DNA from: JBOHNM01 sp050730675
GTDB lineage: Bacteria; Planctomycetota; Phycisphaerae; Phycisphaerales; UBA1924
Length of the DNA: 47,339 nt
Direction: 5' to 3'
NCBI GenBank assembly: GCA_050730675.1
Contig: JBOHNM010000009.1
Coordinates: 1 to 47,339 of the forward strand
The translations under genes were made by a program, and so were the position numbers. Positions 1 to 7,459 of this stretch are shown here, one piece after another. Under the pieces are notes generated by a model, which saw only the letters and a program-made list of their open reading frames with translations, was not told the origin of the DNA and searched no databases. How positions within the stretch are numbered: position 1 is the stretch's first letter; each line of letters opens with the position of its first letter.

Positions 1-504
1 CGCACCCTGCGCGCAACCACTTGGATTGTACTTGATTCATCCGCGATTCTCCTGCCGCCCACGATGGGAAGATGCTACACAGCTTTGGGAAACTAGGCAA
101 GCATGGAAGCGAATCTCATCACCAACCTTGTGGAATCCGCACGTACCATGCGGTGTGTGATCCTGGCGTCTTTCAATATTCGTGTTACAACCCGCGTGCC
201 ATGAGCTGTCACAGCAGTACCGATCGAATGCGGCACCGACGGCCGACGCGAACACGCTCGAACATTCCGAGTAATTTCACGTAGCACACGGACGTGCCGG
301 GGGTTTTGCTGGCGAGGGTCACGCGCGATCGTGTGATGATCGACACCTGGTTGTGGATCAGACATGCGCCGCCGCGCGCTGTTGGATCGCGAAGACCTCG
401 TGAATCCCCCGCTTGGTGGGATTCCGTCGCGCATCAACCGTCGGCAGTGAAATGCACAATCCGATGTGTTCGCCCAAGGCAACTGCCCGATGCCGTACTC
501 GCGT
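1..504. other. No supported gene; intergenic or degenerate sequence
   Basis: Open frames exist on both strands, but none has high third-position GC, a ribosome binding site or a recognisable motif. The stretch is less GC-rich than its neighbours. One short hairpin (GAATCCC at 402-408 with GGGATTC at 418-424) has no T-run and is not a convincing terminator. No tRNA, tmRNA or RNase P signature was seen. It may be the downstream region of the 505-804 minus-strand gene or a decayed gene. Confidence 0.4.
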
Positions 505-804
505 TTATTTGGCCGGAGCGGCCCGGCGGCTGCCCGCCACCGGATCTTGAGGCGCAGTCGCCGGCTTGGTGGTGGATGTTGGCGTCGGTGGCGGTGGGGG
601 CGGGGCAGTTGCCGAGCCTTCGTCCAGGGGGCGCGTGCCCGATGGCTCCGAGAGCGAGCGCGACACCATCCAGATCGCCAGCCCGATGGCGGCGACGGCG
701 ATGACCATCATGACGACCTTGCGTCCCGAGCCTTCCGCCTTGGCGGACTTGGTGGACTTGGCGGGCCGGGCGTTGGCTGATTCGTCGATGAGGGGCGTGT
801 GCAT
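505..804 (-). CDS. Small single-span membrane protein, proline-rich tail
   Basis: This 99-residue protein of unknown function has a short charged N-terminus with many Ala, Ser and Lys. One hydrophobic segment follows at about residues 29-46 (VVMMVIAVAAIGLAIWMVS), then a Pro/Thr-rich tail. The predicted topology is one inner-membrane anchor with the tail outside the cytoplasm. It lies 22 bases downstream of the 827-1678 prepilin gene and is probably its operon partner. The next module upstream (2185-3138 plus 1846-2076) repeats this arrangement, so a role with the prepilin, for example as an assembly factor, is an inference from context only. The two small proteins share layout rather than obvious sequence. 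Confidence 0.7.
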   Translation of the reverse strand: MHTPLIDESANARPAKSTKSAKAEGSGRKVVMMVIAVAAIGLAIWMVSRSLSEPSGTRPLDEGSATAPPPPPPTPTSTTKPATAPQDPVAGSRRAAPAK

Positions 805-826
805 GCGTATTGGTGAATTGCGGAAC

Positions 827-1678
827 TCAGTCGCCGGGCATACGGAAGTGGAATGAGTAGTTGGGCGTGATGTAGTAGCCGGGGATCATCTCAACGTAGT
901 CGGTGTGACCGTCGAGGAACGTCATGACCGACTTGTTGCGGCCGCCGAATTCACCCATCCAGTTGCGGTGGAGTGGGTCCTCGGCGACGATATCGCCGGT
1001 CTGATCGTGCATGAACACGAACTTGGTGGAGTCAAGATTCGCTCCCGTGTTCATGCGGCGCATGCCGTCCTTCAGCACGCGGTTCCAGTACTGGAATGTC
1101 GACTCGCCGGGGCGCTGGCCGCCGTGGGAGTTCATGTAGTTCATGACCGGGTCCCACCACTTGAAGTTGTTGTGGTAGCTGGTGCCGACATCGTCGTAGC
1201 TGGTGACCAGCGGGTCGGCGGTCGGGTAGGGCGTGCGGTACTGGTAGCTGCCCTTGTCGCCCGGTGACCGGAAGACCTCGAGCTGCACATTGTCGCGGTA
1301 GGTCTGGTTCATCGTCTGCTGGAAGGTGTCGAAGGACGGGTAGATGTGCGGGTTGAGGGGGCGCTGCCAGGCCGGCGTATCCCAAAGGCCGCCGAGGTTC
1401 GACGCCCAGCGGACGTTGCAGTTCTTGCCGCCGTAGGCCCATGTGCTCCAGCCGACGCTGCCACCGGCGTTGTTGATGATCATCGGCAGGAATTCTTTGT
1501 TGTCGGTCTTGTACGTCGCGAAGCCGTTGGCGACCTGCCGGTTGTTGCTGAGCGACTTGGTCAGGCGCGCCGCGTCGCGGGCCTTGGCCAGCGCCGGCAG
1601 CAGGATCGCGATCAGCAGCGCGATGATGGCGATGACGACGAGCAACTCGACAAGTGTGAATCCACGTGGACGACGCAT
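827..1678 (-). CDS. Prepilin-type (pseudopilin) protein, H-X9-DG-like C-terminus
   Basis: The start at 1678 gives MRRPRGFTLVELLVVIAIIA, a short basic leader with a prepilin peptidase site between G and F, Glu at mature position 5 and a hydrophobic helix ending in LLPALAKARDAAR. Upstream reading frame is open, but only this start has a good ribosome binding site (AGGAG, about 8 bases ahead). The protein is 283 residues. The C-terminal half is a globular domain with VMTFLDGHTDYV near the end, typical of large planctomycete prepilins (DUF1559-like style). It should be inserted in the inner membrane, cleaved by a prepilin peptidase and assembled into a pseudopilus, or act as a surface-exposed protein. 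Which filament it belongs to cannot be told. A promoter is proposed at 1791-1819. Confidence 0.85.
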   Translation of the reverse strand: MRRPRGFTLVELLVVIAIIALLIAILLPALAKARDAARLTKSLSNNRQVANGFATYKTDNKEFLPMIINNAGGSVGWSTWAYGGKNCNVRWASNLGGLWDTPAWQRPLNPHIYPSFDTFQQTMNQTYRDNVQLEVFRSPGDKGSYQYRTPYPTADPLVTSYDDVGTSYHNNFKWWDPVMNYMNSHGGQRPGESTFQYWNRVLKDGMRRMNTGANLDSTKFVFMHDQTGDIVAEDPLHRNWMGEFGGRNKSVMTFLDGHTDYVEMIPGYYITPNYSFHFRMPGD

Positions 1679-1790
1679 GGTCGCGCTCCTGCAAAGGGCT
1701 CCGGCCGAAGGCGCTTCATTTTCAAACCTGCAACCGCAACCCCGATATCCGCCCGAGCGGGCACAAGGTCCGAGCGGACCTTCTCCAGAG

Positions 1791-1819
1791 AATATCGCAC
1801 ACGGCAGCTGAGTTGTCCA
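1791..1819 (-). promoter_or_regulatory. Promoter of the 827-1678 prepilin gene
   Basis: On the minus strand TGGACA (1819-1814) and GATATT (1796-1791) are separated by 17 bases, a sigma70-type layout. The predicted start is near 1784, giving a leader of about 105 bases. The promoter at 3225-3253, before the paralogous module, has the same two hexamers and spacing. Confidence 0.55.
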
Positions 1820-1845
1820 CTTTTCCCACCCCGCGGACGTGTGGA

Positions 1846-2076
1846 TCACTTGATTGGCCGGGCCTTGCCGCCCTTCATCCCCGGAACACCCGAGCCGGGG
1901 GGGTCTGGCTCAGCCTTGAAGGCGTCCGGATTGGCGGCACGCTCGGCGTCGAGCTTCTTCTGCAATTCGGGGTCGAGTTTCGGCGCCGCGCCGGGCTTGA
2001 GGATCGCGTAGGCGGCGACCAAGAGCAGGAGCCCGGCGATCGAAACCAGGATGATCTTACGTTTCTTTTCGTCCAT
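1846..2076 (-). CDS. Small single-span membrane protein
   Basis: This 76-residue protein opens with a basic MDEKKRK, has one hydrophobic segment at about residues 8-26 (IILVSIAGLLLLVAAYAIL), then a charged and Pro/Gly-rich tail. A ribosome binding site (GAGGA) precedes the ATG. It lies 108 bases downstream of the prepilin gene 2185-3138, the same order as the 827-1678 / 505-804 pair. No family was recognised. It is probably an inner-membrane partner of the upstream prepilin, which is inference from the repeated gene order. A hairpin in the gap could separate or attenuate the two genes. Confidence 0.7.
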   Translation of the reverse strand: MDEKKRKIILVSIAGLLLLVAAYAILKPGAAPKLDPELQKKLDAERAANPDAFKAEPDPPGSGVPGMKGGKARPIK

Positions 2077-2111
2077 GCCGTCCTCGGTGGGGATCCTCCC
2101 GGATTACGAAA

Positions 2112-2138
2112 CGCCCCGACGCGCGATGCACCGGGGCG
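2112..2138 (-). terminator. Hairpin between the prepilin and small membrane protein genes
   Basis: CGCCCCG (2112-2118) and CGGGGCG (2132-2138) form a 7-bp GC stem with a 13-base loop. On the minus strand only a short T-run (GTTTCG) follows, so this is a weak terminator, an attenuator or an mRNA-stabilising hairpin after the 2185-3138 gene. Confidence 0.35.
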
Positions 2139-2184
2139 CTGCTGCAACTGCTCGTGGAGCATACCAACTCGGCGCCAACGCTCG

Positions 2185-3138
2185 TCAGCGCGGGAAATCC
2201 CGGCCCTTGATGCCGTCCCGCGTACCCCAGAAATACGCCGGATAAGCCTGGGTGCCGCTGGCGCCGTTCTGGAGTCCGTCCGCCAGGAGGTCATAGTTAT
2301 CGAGCGACTGATTGTTGACATTCCAGTTTGGGCCGCACGGGGTGTAGCTGCGCTGCACGGCCGCGTTGGCGGGGTCCAGCCGCAGGGCGTCGAGCTTGCT
2401 GATCGGCACGGCGTCCACCGAGCCGTCGCAGAAGGCTACGCGCGGGGCGCTGGTGGGGGCGTTCCAGTTGGGCAGGCCGGGGACGCGCACATTGGAAACC
2501 ATGCGCGTCTCACCGTCGAAGTCGAATCGCTCGAAGAGCATCGCCTTGCCCGTCGAATACACCACGTCGCCGATCTTGTTCAGGCGGATCATCGCCGCCG
2601 ACGGCGCGGCGGGCGTGGCGTTGGCGTAGCGTTCGGAGCGGAACCACATCGTTGGGGAGTACCAGTACGAGCCGTCCCAGATGACGTCGGCGAGGTTGTA
2701 GGTGTCGCGGGCCCTGAAGCGGATCAGCGCCGGCGCATCGGCCGGGGCGAATTGCACTGGCGAGGTGAGGTCGTTGGCGTTGACGTAGTGCATCAGCAGG
2801 CTCATCGCGTGCATGGCGAACATCTCGGTCTGGCGGCCCGGGTCCTCGAAACGCCAAGCAAGATTCGGCTGGCCCGGCACCCGGCAGTAGTACCACTGGT
2901 TGTTGGTGGCCGCGGCCGTGGAGTAATCCCACGGGTTGATGAACTGCTCGCGGTAGTCATTGGAGTACCCCATGATCGAGGTGGCGAGCTGCTTGAGGTT
3001 GGTCGCGCTCACGGTGTTGCGGGCGCTCTTGCGGGCTTTGGCCAGCGCCGGCAACAGGATCCCGACCAGCAGCGCGATGATCGCGATGACGACCAGAAGC
3101 TCAATCAATGTGAAAGCGGCGCGCGAACGGTTCTTCAT
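2185..3138 (-). CDS. Prepilin-type (pseudopilin) protein
   Basis: This 317-residue protein begins MKNRSRAAFTLIELLVVIA: a basic leader, an AF cleavage site, Glu5 and a 20-residue hydrophobic helix ending LLPALAKARKSARNT. The globular domain contains RVAFCDGSVDAVPI, like the DG motif of large planctomycete prepilins. AGGAG lies 8 bases before the ATG. It is the first gene of the second prepilin/small-membrane-protein module and is divergent from the Ser/Thr kinase gene. Expected role: a processed, membrane-inserted subunit of a pilus or type II secretion-like filament. The sequence differs from the 827-1678 protein beyond the N-terminus, so the two are distant paralogues. Confidence 0.87.
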   Translation of the reverse strand: MKNRSRAAFTLIELLVVIAIIALLVGILLPALAKARKSARNTVSATNLKQLATSIMGYSNDYREQFINPWDYSTAAATNNQWYYCRVPGQPNLAWRFEDPGRQTEMFAMHAMSLLMHYVNANDLTSPVQFAPADAPALIRFRARDTYNLADVIWDGSYWYSPTMWFRSERYANATPAAPSAAMIRLNKIGDVVYSTGKAMLFERFDFDGETRMVSNVRVPGLPNWNAPTSAPRVAFCDGSVDAVPISKLDALRLDPANAAVQRSYTPCGPNWNVNNQSLDNYDLLADGLQNGASGTQAYPAYFWGTRDGIKGRDFPR

Positions 3139-3224
3139 TTGAAGGACTCCTGCAAAGTCCGGTTGTGGATCCGATCAACCCCGAGTGGCCCGAGTGGGCG
3201 GCGAACCATGCGGCTCGACAGTGG

Positions 3225-3253
3225 AATATCCACTATTCCCCCGCGCTTGTCCA
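3225..3253 (-). promoter_or_regulatory. Promoter of the 2185-3138 prepilin gene
   Basis: TGGACA (3253-3248) and GATATT (3230-3225) are 17 bases apart on the minus strand, matching the promoter at 1791-1819. The -10 region sits inside a 13-base palindrome, GTGGATATTCCAC (3221-3233), which could be an operator. Predicted leader about 80 bases. The rest of the 3139-3533 gap holds no gene. Confidence 0.55.
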
Positions 3254-3409
3254 GTTCACCGAACATTCACGGTGACCAATTCAGGTGCCGGACATCAAGC
3301 TATTCGCTGACTTCCACCGAACGGATTGCTTTGGGTGATGGCCAATTTGACCCAATGCACGTCCGAGTTTCGTTCGGGTGGAACTCGCCGGCGTGTGTGA
3401 GCGAACCTG

Positions 3410-3418
3410 TGATAGGAT
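3410..3418 (+). promoter_or_regulatory. Extended -10 promoter of the kinase gene
   Basis: TG-A-TAGGAT (3410-3418) fits an extended -10 element. No good -35 is seen 17 bases upstream. The start would be near 3425, leaving a leader of about 109 bases before the ATG at 3534. Confidence 0.35.
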
Positions 3419-3533
3419 GCTGTTCCGGCCGATTGACCAGACGCCGCACGCGCCGGCCGCCCACGGAGTTGATCCTTCCAGCAAGGGTCACGGGGCGGTG
3501 CCGGGGCCAACCCAGGACGGACGCGCCTCGCGC

Positions 3534-4916
3534 ATGACGACGCCCCCACGCAAAGCCGACCTCAGTGAGACCTCGCCGATGGACCCGGCGGCCCAGCCGC
3601 CGGCTGGGGGAAGTTCCATCCCGCCGATCGACCTCAGCGTCCACACAGGCATCAAGGATCCCAACGAGAAGACGCGCTCGGGCACGGCGGTGGACACCAT
3701 CATCGGGCGCATCGTCGTGGACCAGGGTCTGGCCCTGCCGGAAGAGGTCCAGCAGTGCCTCGAGCAGGCTCGCCAGGCGGTAGTGGACAACAACAACCGC
3801 TCCCTTGCCGAGTTGCTGGTCGAGAACGAGTACATCACCCGCCGCCAACTCGAGCGGCTCCGCCAGCTCGCCGAGGCCGAGAAGAGCGGCCAGCAGATCC
3901 CCGGTTTCAAGATTCTCGGCAAGCTCGGCGCCGGCGCCATGGCCACGGTCTACAAGGCCCGACAGCTCAGCCTCGACCGCTTCGTCGCCATCAAGGTTCT
4001 GCCGAAGAAGTACAACGCCAACGTGCAGTTTATCGAGCGGTTCTACGCCGAGGGGCGCGCCGCGGCCCTGCTCAACCATCCCAACATCGTGCAGGCGTAC
4101 GACGTCGGCAAGGCGGGCGAGTACCACTTCTTCGTGATGGAATTCGTGGACGGGCGGACGGTGTACGACGACATCGTCAAGCACAAGCGCTACCCCGAGG
4201 GCGAGGCAGTGGATGTGGTGATGCAGATCTCCGATGCGCTGCAGCACGCCCACGAGCGTGGACTGGTCCACCGCGACGTCAAGCCCAAGAACATCATGAT
4301 CACCAAGGAGAACGTGGCGAAGCTGGCCGATATGGGCCTGGCTCGTGCGATCTCCGACAAGGAAGCCGCCGAGGCCGAGCAGGGCAAGGCCTTCGGCACG
4401 CCGTACTACATCTCCCCCGAGCAGATTCGTGGCGAGCTCCAGGTTGGCCCCCCGGCCGACATCTATTCGCTCGGCGCTACGCTCTACCACATGGTCACCG
4501 GCATGGTGCCCTACGACGGCAAGAACCCGTCGGACGTGATGCACAAGCACATCAAGGCCGAGTTGCGGGCGCCCGACCACGTGAATCCGAAGCTCTCGCC
4601 GGGCATCTCCGAGGTCATCGAGATGATGATGGCCAAGGACCCGCGCAAGCGATACCAGAACTGCAAGGACCTGCTGGTCGATCTCCGCGCCGTCCGCCAG
4701 CGCAAGGACCCGCCGATCGCCCACAAGGACCTCGGCGGGATGGACCTGGCCTCGCTGGCCCAGGCCGAGGCCGCGGCACCGGCCGAGATCGTCGCCGATC
4801 AGTCGCAGAGGCGCAGCGGCCGGGACGCGTTCTGGCGGATGATGTTCGCCGCCATGTGCGTGCTGTTTGTCATCAGTCTCCTGGTCAACATCCTCCTGGC
4901 CGTACGGACACCGTGA
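3534..4916 (+). CDS. Membrane-anchored Ser/Thr protein kinase (Hanks type)
   Basis: This 460-residue kinase has a glycine-rich loop GKLGAGAMATVYK (about 129-141), the VAIKVLPKK lysine, catalytic HRDVKPKN (H246) and an activation segment that opens with DMG instead of DFG (D266), followed by FGTPYYISPEQ. One transmembrane helix lies near the C-terminus (about 434-455), so the kinase faces the cytoplasm. Residues about 55-115 (GRIVVDQGLALPEEVQQ... LAELLVENEYITRRQL) resemble the repeats at the N-terminus of GspE/PilB ATPases. The ATG at 3534 was chosen; a later ATG at 3579 is possible, and neither has a strong ribosome binding site. The stop overlaps the start of gdx. Substrates are unknown. The PilB-like module suggests, as inference, a link with the secretion/pilus machinery. 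Confidence 0.9.
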   Translation: MTTPPRKADLSETSPMDPAAQPPAGGSSIPPIDLSVHTGIKDPNEKTRSGTAVDTIIGRIVVDQGLALPEEVQQCLEQARQAVVDNNNRSLAELLVENEYITRRQLERLRQLAEAEKSGQQIPGFKILGKLGAGAMATVYKARQLSLDRFVAIKVLPKKYNANVQFIERFYAEGRAAALLNHPNIVQAYDVGKAGEYHFFVMEFVDGRTVYDDIVKHKRYPEGEAVDVVMQISDALQHAHERGLVHRDVKPKNIMITKENVAKLADMGLARAISDKEAAEAEQGKAFGTPYYISPEQIRGELQVGPPADIYSLGATLYHMVTGMVPYDGKNPSDVMHKHIKAELRAPDHVNPKLSPGISEVIEMMMAKDPRKRYQNCKDLLVDLRAVRQRKDPPIAHKDLGGMDLASLAQAEAAAPAEIVADQSQRRSGRDAFWRMMFAAMCVLFVISLLVNILLAVRTP

Positions 4917-5236
4917 TGCTCGCGTGGGTCTACCTGGTCGCGGCGGGGCTGCTCGAGATCGCCTGGGCGTTGGGTCTCAAGATGTCCAACGGGTTCACCC
5001 GCCCGGGGATCACCGCGGCGACGATTGTGCTCATGATCTTGAGTTTCGCACTGCTGTCGCTGGCGATGCGCTCGCTTCCCCTGGGGACCAGCTACGCGGT
5101 GTGGACGGGGATCGGCATCGTCGGTACGGCCATTCTGGGGATTGTCTTTCTGAATGAACCGGCAAACGCGCTGCGTTTGGGGTGCATCGTCCTTATCCTG
5201 GTGGGCATCGCCGGGCTCAAACTCACCACTCGATAG
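4916..5236 (+). CDS. gdx: Guanidinium exporter, SMR family (Gdx/SugE)
   Basis: This 106-residue four-helix protein of the small multidrug resistance family has the conserved membrane Glu in GLLEIAWALGLK. It also has the SugE/Gdx signature SYAVWTGIGIVG and the ending GLKLTTR, close to E. coli SugE. Gdx proteins exchange guanidinium for protons across the inner membrane as antiparallel dimers. The ATG overlaps the kinase stop (TGATG), so it is translated from the kinase message. There is no room for, or sign of, a guanidine riboswitch directly upstream. The coupling to a protein kinase is unusual; no functional link is known. Confidence 0.9.
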   Translation: MLAWVYLVAAGLLEIAWALGLKMSNGFTRPGITAATIVLMILSFALLSLAMRSLPLGTSYAVWTGIGIVGTAILGIVFLNEPANALRLGCIVLILVGIAGLKLTTR

Positions 5237-5241
5237 GGTGT

Positions 5242-5268
5242 AACCCGCAAAGCTGGGCGCTTTGGGTT
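5242..5268 (+). terminator. Hairpin after gdx
   Basis: AACC (5242-5245) with GGTT (5265-5268) and CAAAGC (5248-5253) with GCTTTG (5259-5264) form a 10-bp stem with a two-base bulge and a five-base loop, just after the gdx stop. There is no clear T-run, so it may be a weak terminator or a 3'-end stabiliser. Confidence 0.45.
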
Positions 5269-5352
5269 CCCCGGGTGGGCGGGGGAGATTCCTGATTCGG
5301 GCGGAGTTGTTGAGTTCATGTGCGTGTGGGCGCTGCGGCCCGGCGTGGATTG

Positions 5353-5361
5353 TGGTCTAAT
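5353..5361 (+). promoter_or_regulatory. Extended -10 promoter of apaG
   Basis: TG-G-TCTAAT lies at 5353-5361 and matches TATAAT in five of six positions. No -35 is evident. The start would be at about 5367, only some five bases before the ATG, so the apaG message could be almost leaderless. Confidence 0.35.
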
Positions 5362-5372
5362 CTTGGCCGCCG

Positions 5373-5813
5373 ATGAGCGCCGTCCCAACCATCCCGACAC
5401 TCCGTCCGCGTTCACGATCGTCCGAGGCGGTCACCAACGGTTTCCGTGTCTCGGTTGAGCCGAGCTATCTGCCCGAGCAGTCGGACCCGGACGCACGCAA
5501 GTTCCTCTTCGCGTACCGCATCCGCATCGGCAACGAATCCGGGCGAACGGCGCAGCTGGTGGCGCGCCACTGGCTGATCATCGACTCGATGGGCCGGCGG
5601 CGCGAGGTGGATGGCGAAGGGATCATCGGTAAACAGCCCTTGATCCGCCCTGGGCACAGCCACGAGTACACCAGCCACTGCGACCTCCAAACGTCTTGGG
5701 GCACGATGGAGGGGCACTACGTGATGCGTGCCGAAGGCGACGAGCAGTTCACCATCGCAATCGCGCGGTTCTTCCTCGTCGCCGAGACGCCGTCGCCCGT
5801 CGCGGGTGCGTGA
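5373..5813 (+). CDS. apaG: ApaG domain protein
   Basis: This 146-residue protein carries a complete ApaG domain. After a short N-terminal extension come VSVEPSYLPEQSDPDARKFLFAYRI, the IGNES.R.AQLVARHWLI strand, EGIIGKQPLIRPG.SHEYTS, TSWGTMEGHYVM and a hydrophobic final strand. The domain is a fibronectin-type beta sandwich. ApaG has been tied to Co2+/Mg2+ tolerance and is genetically associated with apaH in proteobacteria, though its biochemical role is unclear. Neither apaH nor rsmA is adjacent here. The gene stands alone, with a likely promoter of its own just upstream, and is convergent with the 5823-6452 prepilin gene. Confidence 0.93.
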   Translation: MSAVPTIPTLRPRSRSSEAVTNGFRVSVEPSYLPEQSDPDARKFLFAYRIRIGNESGRTAQLVARHWLIIDSMGRRREVDGEGIIGKQPLIRPGHSHEYTSHCDLQTSWGTMEGHYVMRAEGDEQFTIAIARFFLVAETPSPVAGA

Positions 5814-5822
5814 GCAACGCGG

Positions 5823-6452
5823 TCATTTTCCTTTGGGATCCGAGAGGTCAACCGGCGTGATATTTTCGCCGCTGGGCTCTTTGCCGTCGTCCACGCCCTC
5901 GATGCTGCCGGCAGGCTCGCCGTTCTTGACAAGGTCGGGGTTGGCGTCGAGGAACGCCTGGTACGCCTCGCTCAGGTGATCCGGCAGAATGGTGCGGGTC
6001 GAAACCACGAAGATCCACCCCGTCTCGCCGGTGCGCAGGCTGCTCGCCGAAAGGCGGATGGTGGACAGTCCGTTCATCGGGTTCTGGGGGACCGCTTGGA
6101 GATAAGGGCCGAGCCAACCCGCCCTTGTGCCGGACTCGTCGCTCTTACGGGTGAGCCGCTGCTCGATCGCGTTCGCCGGGACGTAGCTTCCTTCCGGTCG
6201 CTCGGCGATCGACAGGTCCAGATGCTCGGCGCTGAATCGGTCACACGCCGCCTGCAATTCGCGCTGGCTGGCGACGAGCGTGGCTGCTTGGGCCCGCTCC
6301 GCCGCCGCGCCCAGCCGCGGGATCGCGATGGCGCCGACGAAGCCCATGATCGCCAGGACCATGACCAGCTCGACCAGCGAGAAGCCGGGAGGGCGGCGGC
6401 AAGATGCGGTTTGGGGAATGTGTGCGGGCACGTCCCCTGAAAGATCGACCAT
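5823..6452 (-). CDS. Prepilin-type protein (GspG/PilA-like N-terminus)
   Basis: The protein has a leader ending RRPPG, then FSLVELVMVLAIMGFVGAIA with Glu5, a type IV prepilin signal. The helix continues into PRLGAAAERAQAATLVASQRELQAA. The soluble part contains GWLGPYLQAVPQNPMNG and GWIF, which resemble the conserved C-terminal patch of pilin-like subunits with this spacing, such as the 46577-47047 protein. The ATG at 6452 gives a 25-residue leader; an ATG at 6506 would make it longer, and neither has an obvious ribosome binding site. It is a single gene on the minus strand between apaG and a CpeT-like gene. Expected fate: processing by prepilin peptidase and assembly in a pilus or pseudopilus. 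Confidence 0.82.
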   Translation of the reverse strand: MVDLSGDVPAHIPQTASCRRPPGFSLVELVMVLAIMGFVGAIAIPRLGAAAERAQAATLVASQRELQAACDRFSAEHLDLSIAERPEGSYVPANAIEQRLTRKSDESGTRAGWLGPYLQAVPQNPMNGLSTIRLSASSLRTGETGWIFVVSTRTILPDHLSEAYQAFLDANPDLVKNGEPAGSIEGVDDGKEPSGENITPVDLSDPKGK

Positions 6453-6590
6453 TTTCGCCCGCGCCCGAATCTCCGGCGCTCCCTCGCAGCAATGCGATCC
6501 CGTCATCGGGGGGCTGCCCGCTACCCTGTGGACAGGATATTGCCGGTGGTCACCGGACGGCAGGCCCGATAAGCGGTTGAAGGAGTGTCG

Positions 6591-7451
6591 ATGAAGCCCG
6601 CGAGCCTTGCAGCACCCGTGTTTGTGTCACTCGTCGCGGCGATCGCCGGCGCCGCAGTGCAGTCGTCGGCGAGCGAGCCGGCGCTCGCACAAGCTCCGGC
6701 AACGCCCGGCGCGTCCGCCGATCCCGAGAAACTCAAGTCTGAGCGGCTGGCTCAGTTGGTCGCTTGGATGAGCGGATCGTTCGCCTCCACCGAGCAGTCC
6801 AAGAAAGACGGAAGCTACTTCGATATCCGCCTGCACGTTGCCCCGATCTGGGCCGACCGCGCCGACGCGAAGTGGCTGTACGTCGAGCAGGCGCTGGCGA
6901 CGCGACTGGAGCAGCCGCACCGCCAGCGCGTCTACCGCGTCACAGCGGCTGATCCGTCAACATTCAAGAGTGAGGTCTTTGAACTTCCCGATGGCGGCGC
7001 AGCATTCATCGGCGCGTGGGCCGACGCGGAGGCGAAGTTCAAGGCTCTCAAGCCCGAGTCGCTCGTCGCCCGCGATGGGTGCGCCGTGACGCTGAAGTTT
7101 GACGAGAAAGCGATCGGCGGCTCCGTCTACGCCGGCACGACGCACGAAAAGGACTGCAAGAGCACTCAGCGTGGAGCAGCTTACGCCACCAGTGAGGCGA
7201 AGATCTCCCCCACTCAGATGATCTCCTGGGACCGTGGCTACGACGAGGCCGGCAAGCAGGTGTGGGGCTCCGAGAAGGGCGGGTACGTCTTCCTCAAGCA
7301 ACCCATCGAGCCCAAGCCTGTGCCCGCGGCCAAGGCGGATGATGCCAAGCCGCCCGCGAAGAAGCCCGCGGCACCGACCAAGCCCGTCGATCCCAAACCT
7401 GCCACACCAAGCGACCCTGAACCTCCAGCACCCACCGCACCCAAACCCTGA
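6591..7451 (+). CDS. Exported CpcT/CpeT-family protein
   Basis: This 286-residue protein starts at the ATG after AAGGAG. A signal peptide (about 1-28) precedes a CpcT/CpeT-type lipocalin-like beta-barrel: LVAWMSGSFASTEQS, VAPIWADRADAKWLYVEQA, PHRQRVYRV, FIGAW, DGCAVTLKF, RGAAYATSEAKI, SWDRGYDEAGKQVWGSEKGGYVF. In cyanobacteria this family attaches or chaperones bilins on phycobiliproteins. Nothing here suggests phycobilisomes, so the ligand is probably another small molecule in the periplasm. The C-terminal 45 residues are a low-complexity Pro/Ala/Lys tail absent from cyanobacterial members. A small lipoprotein gene follows 8 bases downstream. Confidence 0.85.
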   Translation: MKPASLAAPVFVSLVAAIAGAAVQSSASEPALAQAPATPGASADPEKLKSERLAQLVAWMSGSFASTEQSKKDGSYFDIRLHVAPIWADRADAKWLYVEQALATRLEQPHRQRVYRVTAADPSTFKSEVFELPDGGAAFIGAWADAEAKFKALKPESLVARDGCAVTLKFDEKAIGGSVYAGTTHEKDCKSTQRGAAYATSEAKISPTQMISWDRGYDEAGKQVWGSEKGGYVFLKQPIEPKPVPAAKADDAKPPAKKPAAPTKPVDPKPATPSDPEPPAPTAPKP

Positions 7452-7459
7452 GGCCCACC

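Noticed and set aside
93..482. Minus-strand open frame in the left edge region
   Set aside because: Third-position GC is only moderate, there is no ribosome binding site and no motif.
3300..4724. Long open frame antisense to the kinase gene
   Set aside because: A shadow of the kinase gene caused by high GC; no motif or start signal, while the plus-strand frame has complete kinase motifs.
4800..4916. Guanidine riboswitch ahead of gdx
   Set aside because: The region is coding sequence for the kinase membrane helix and gdx starts in its stop codon.
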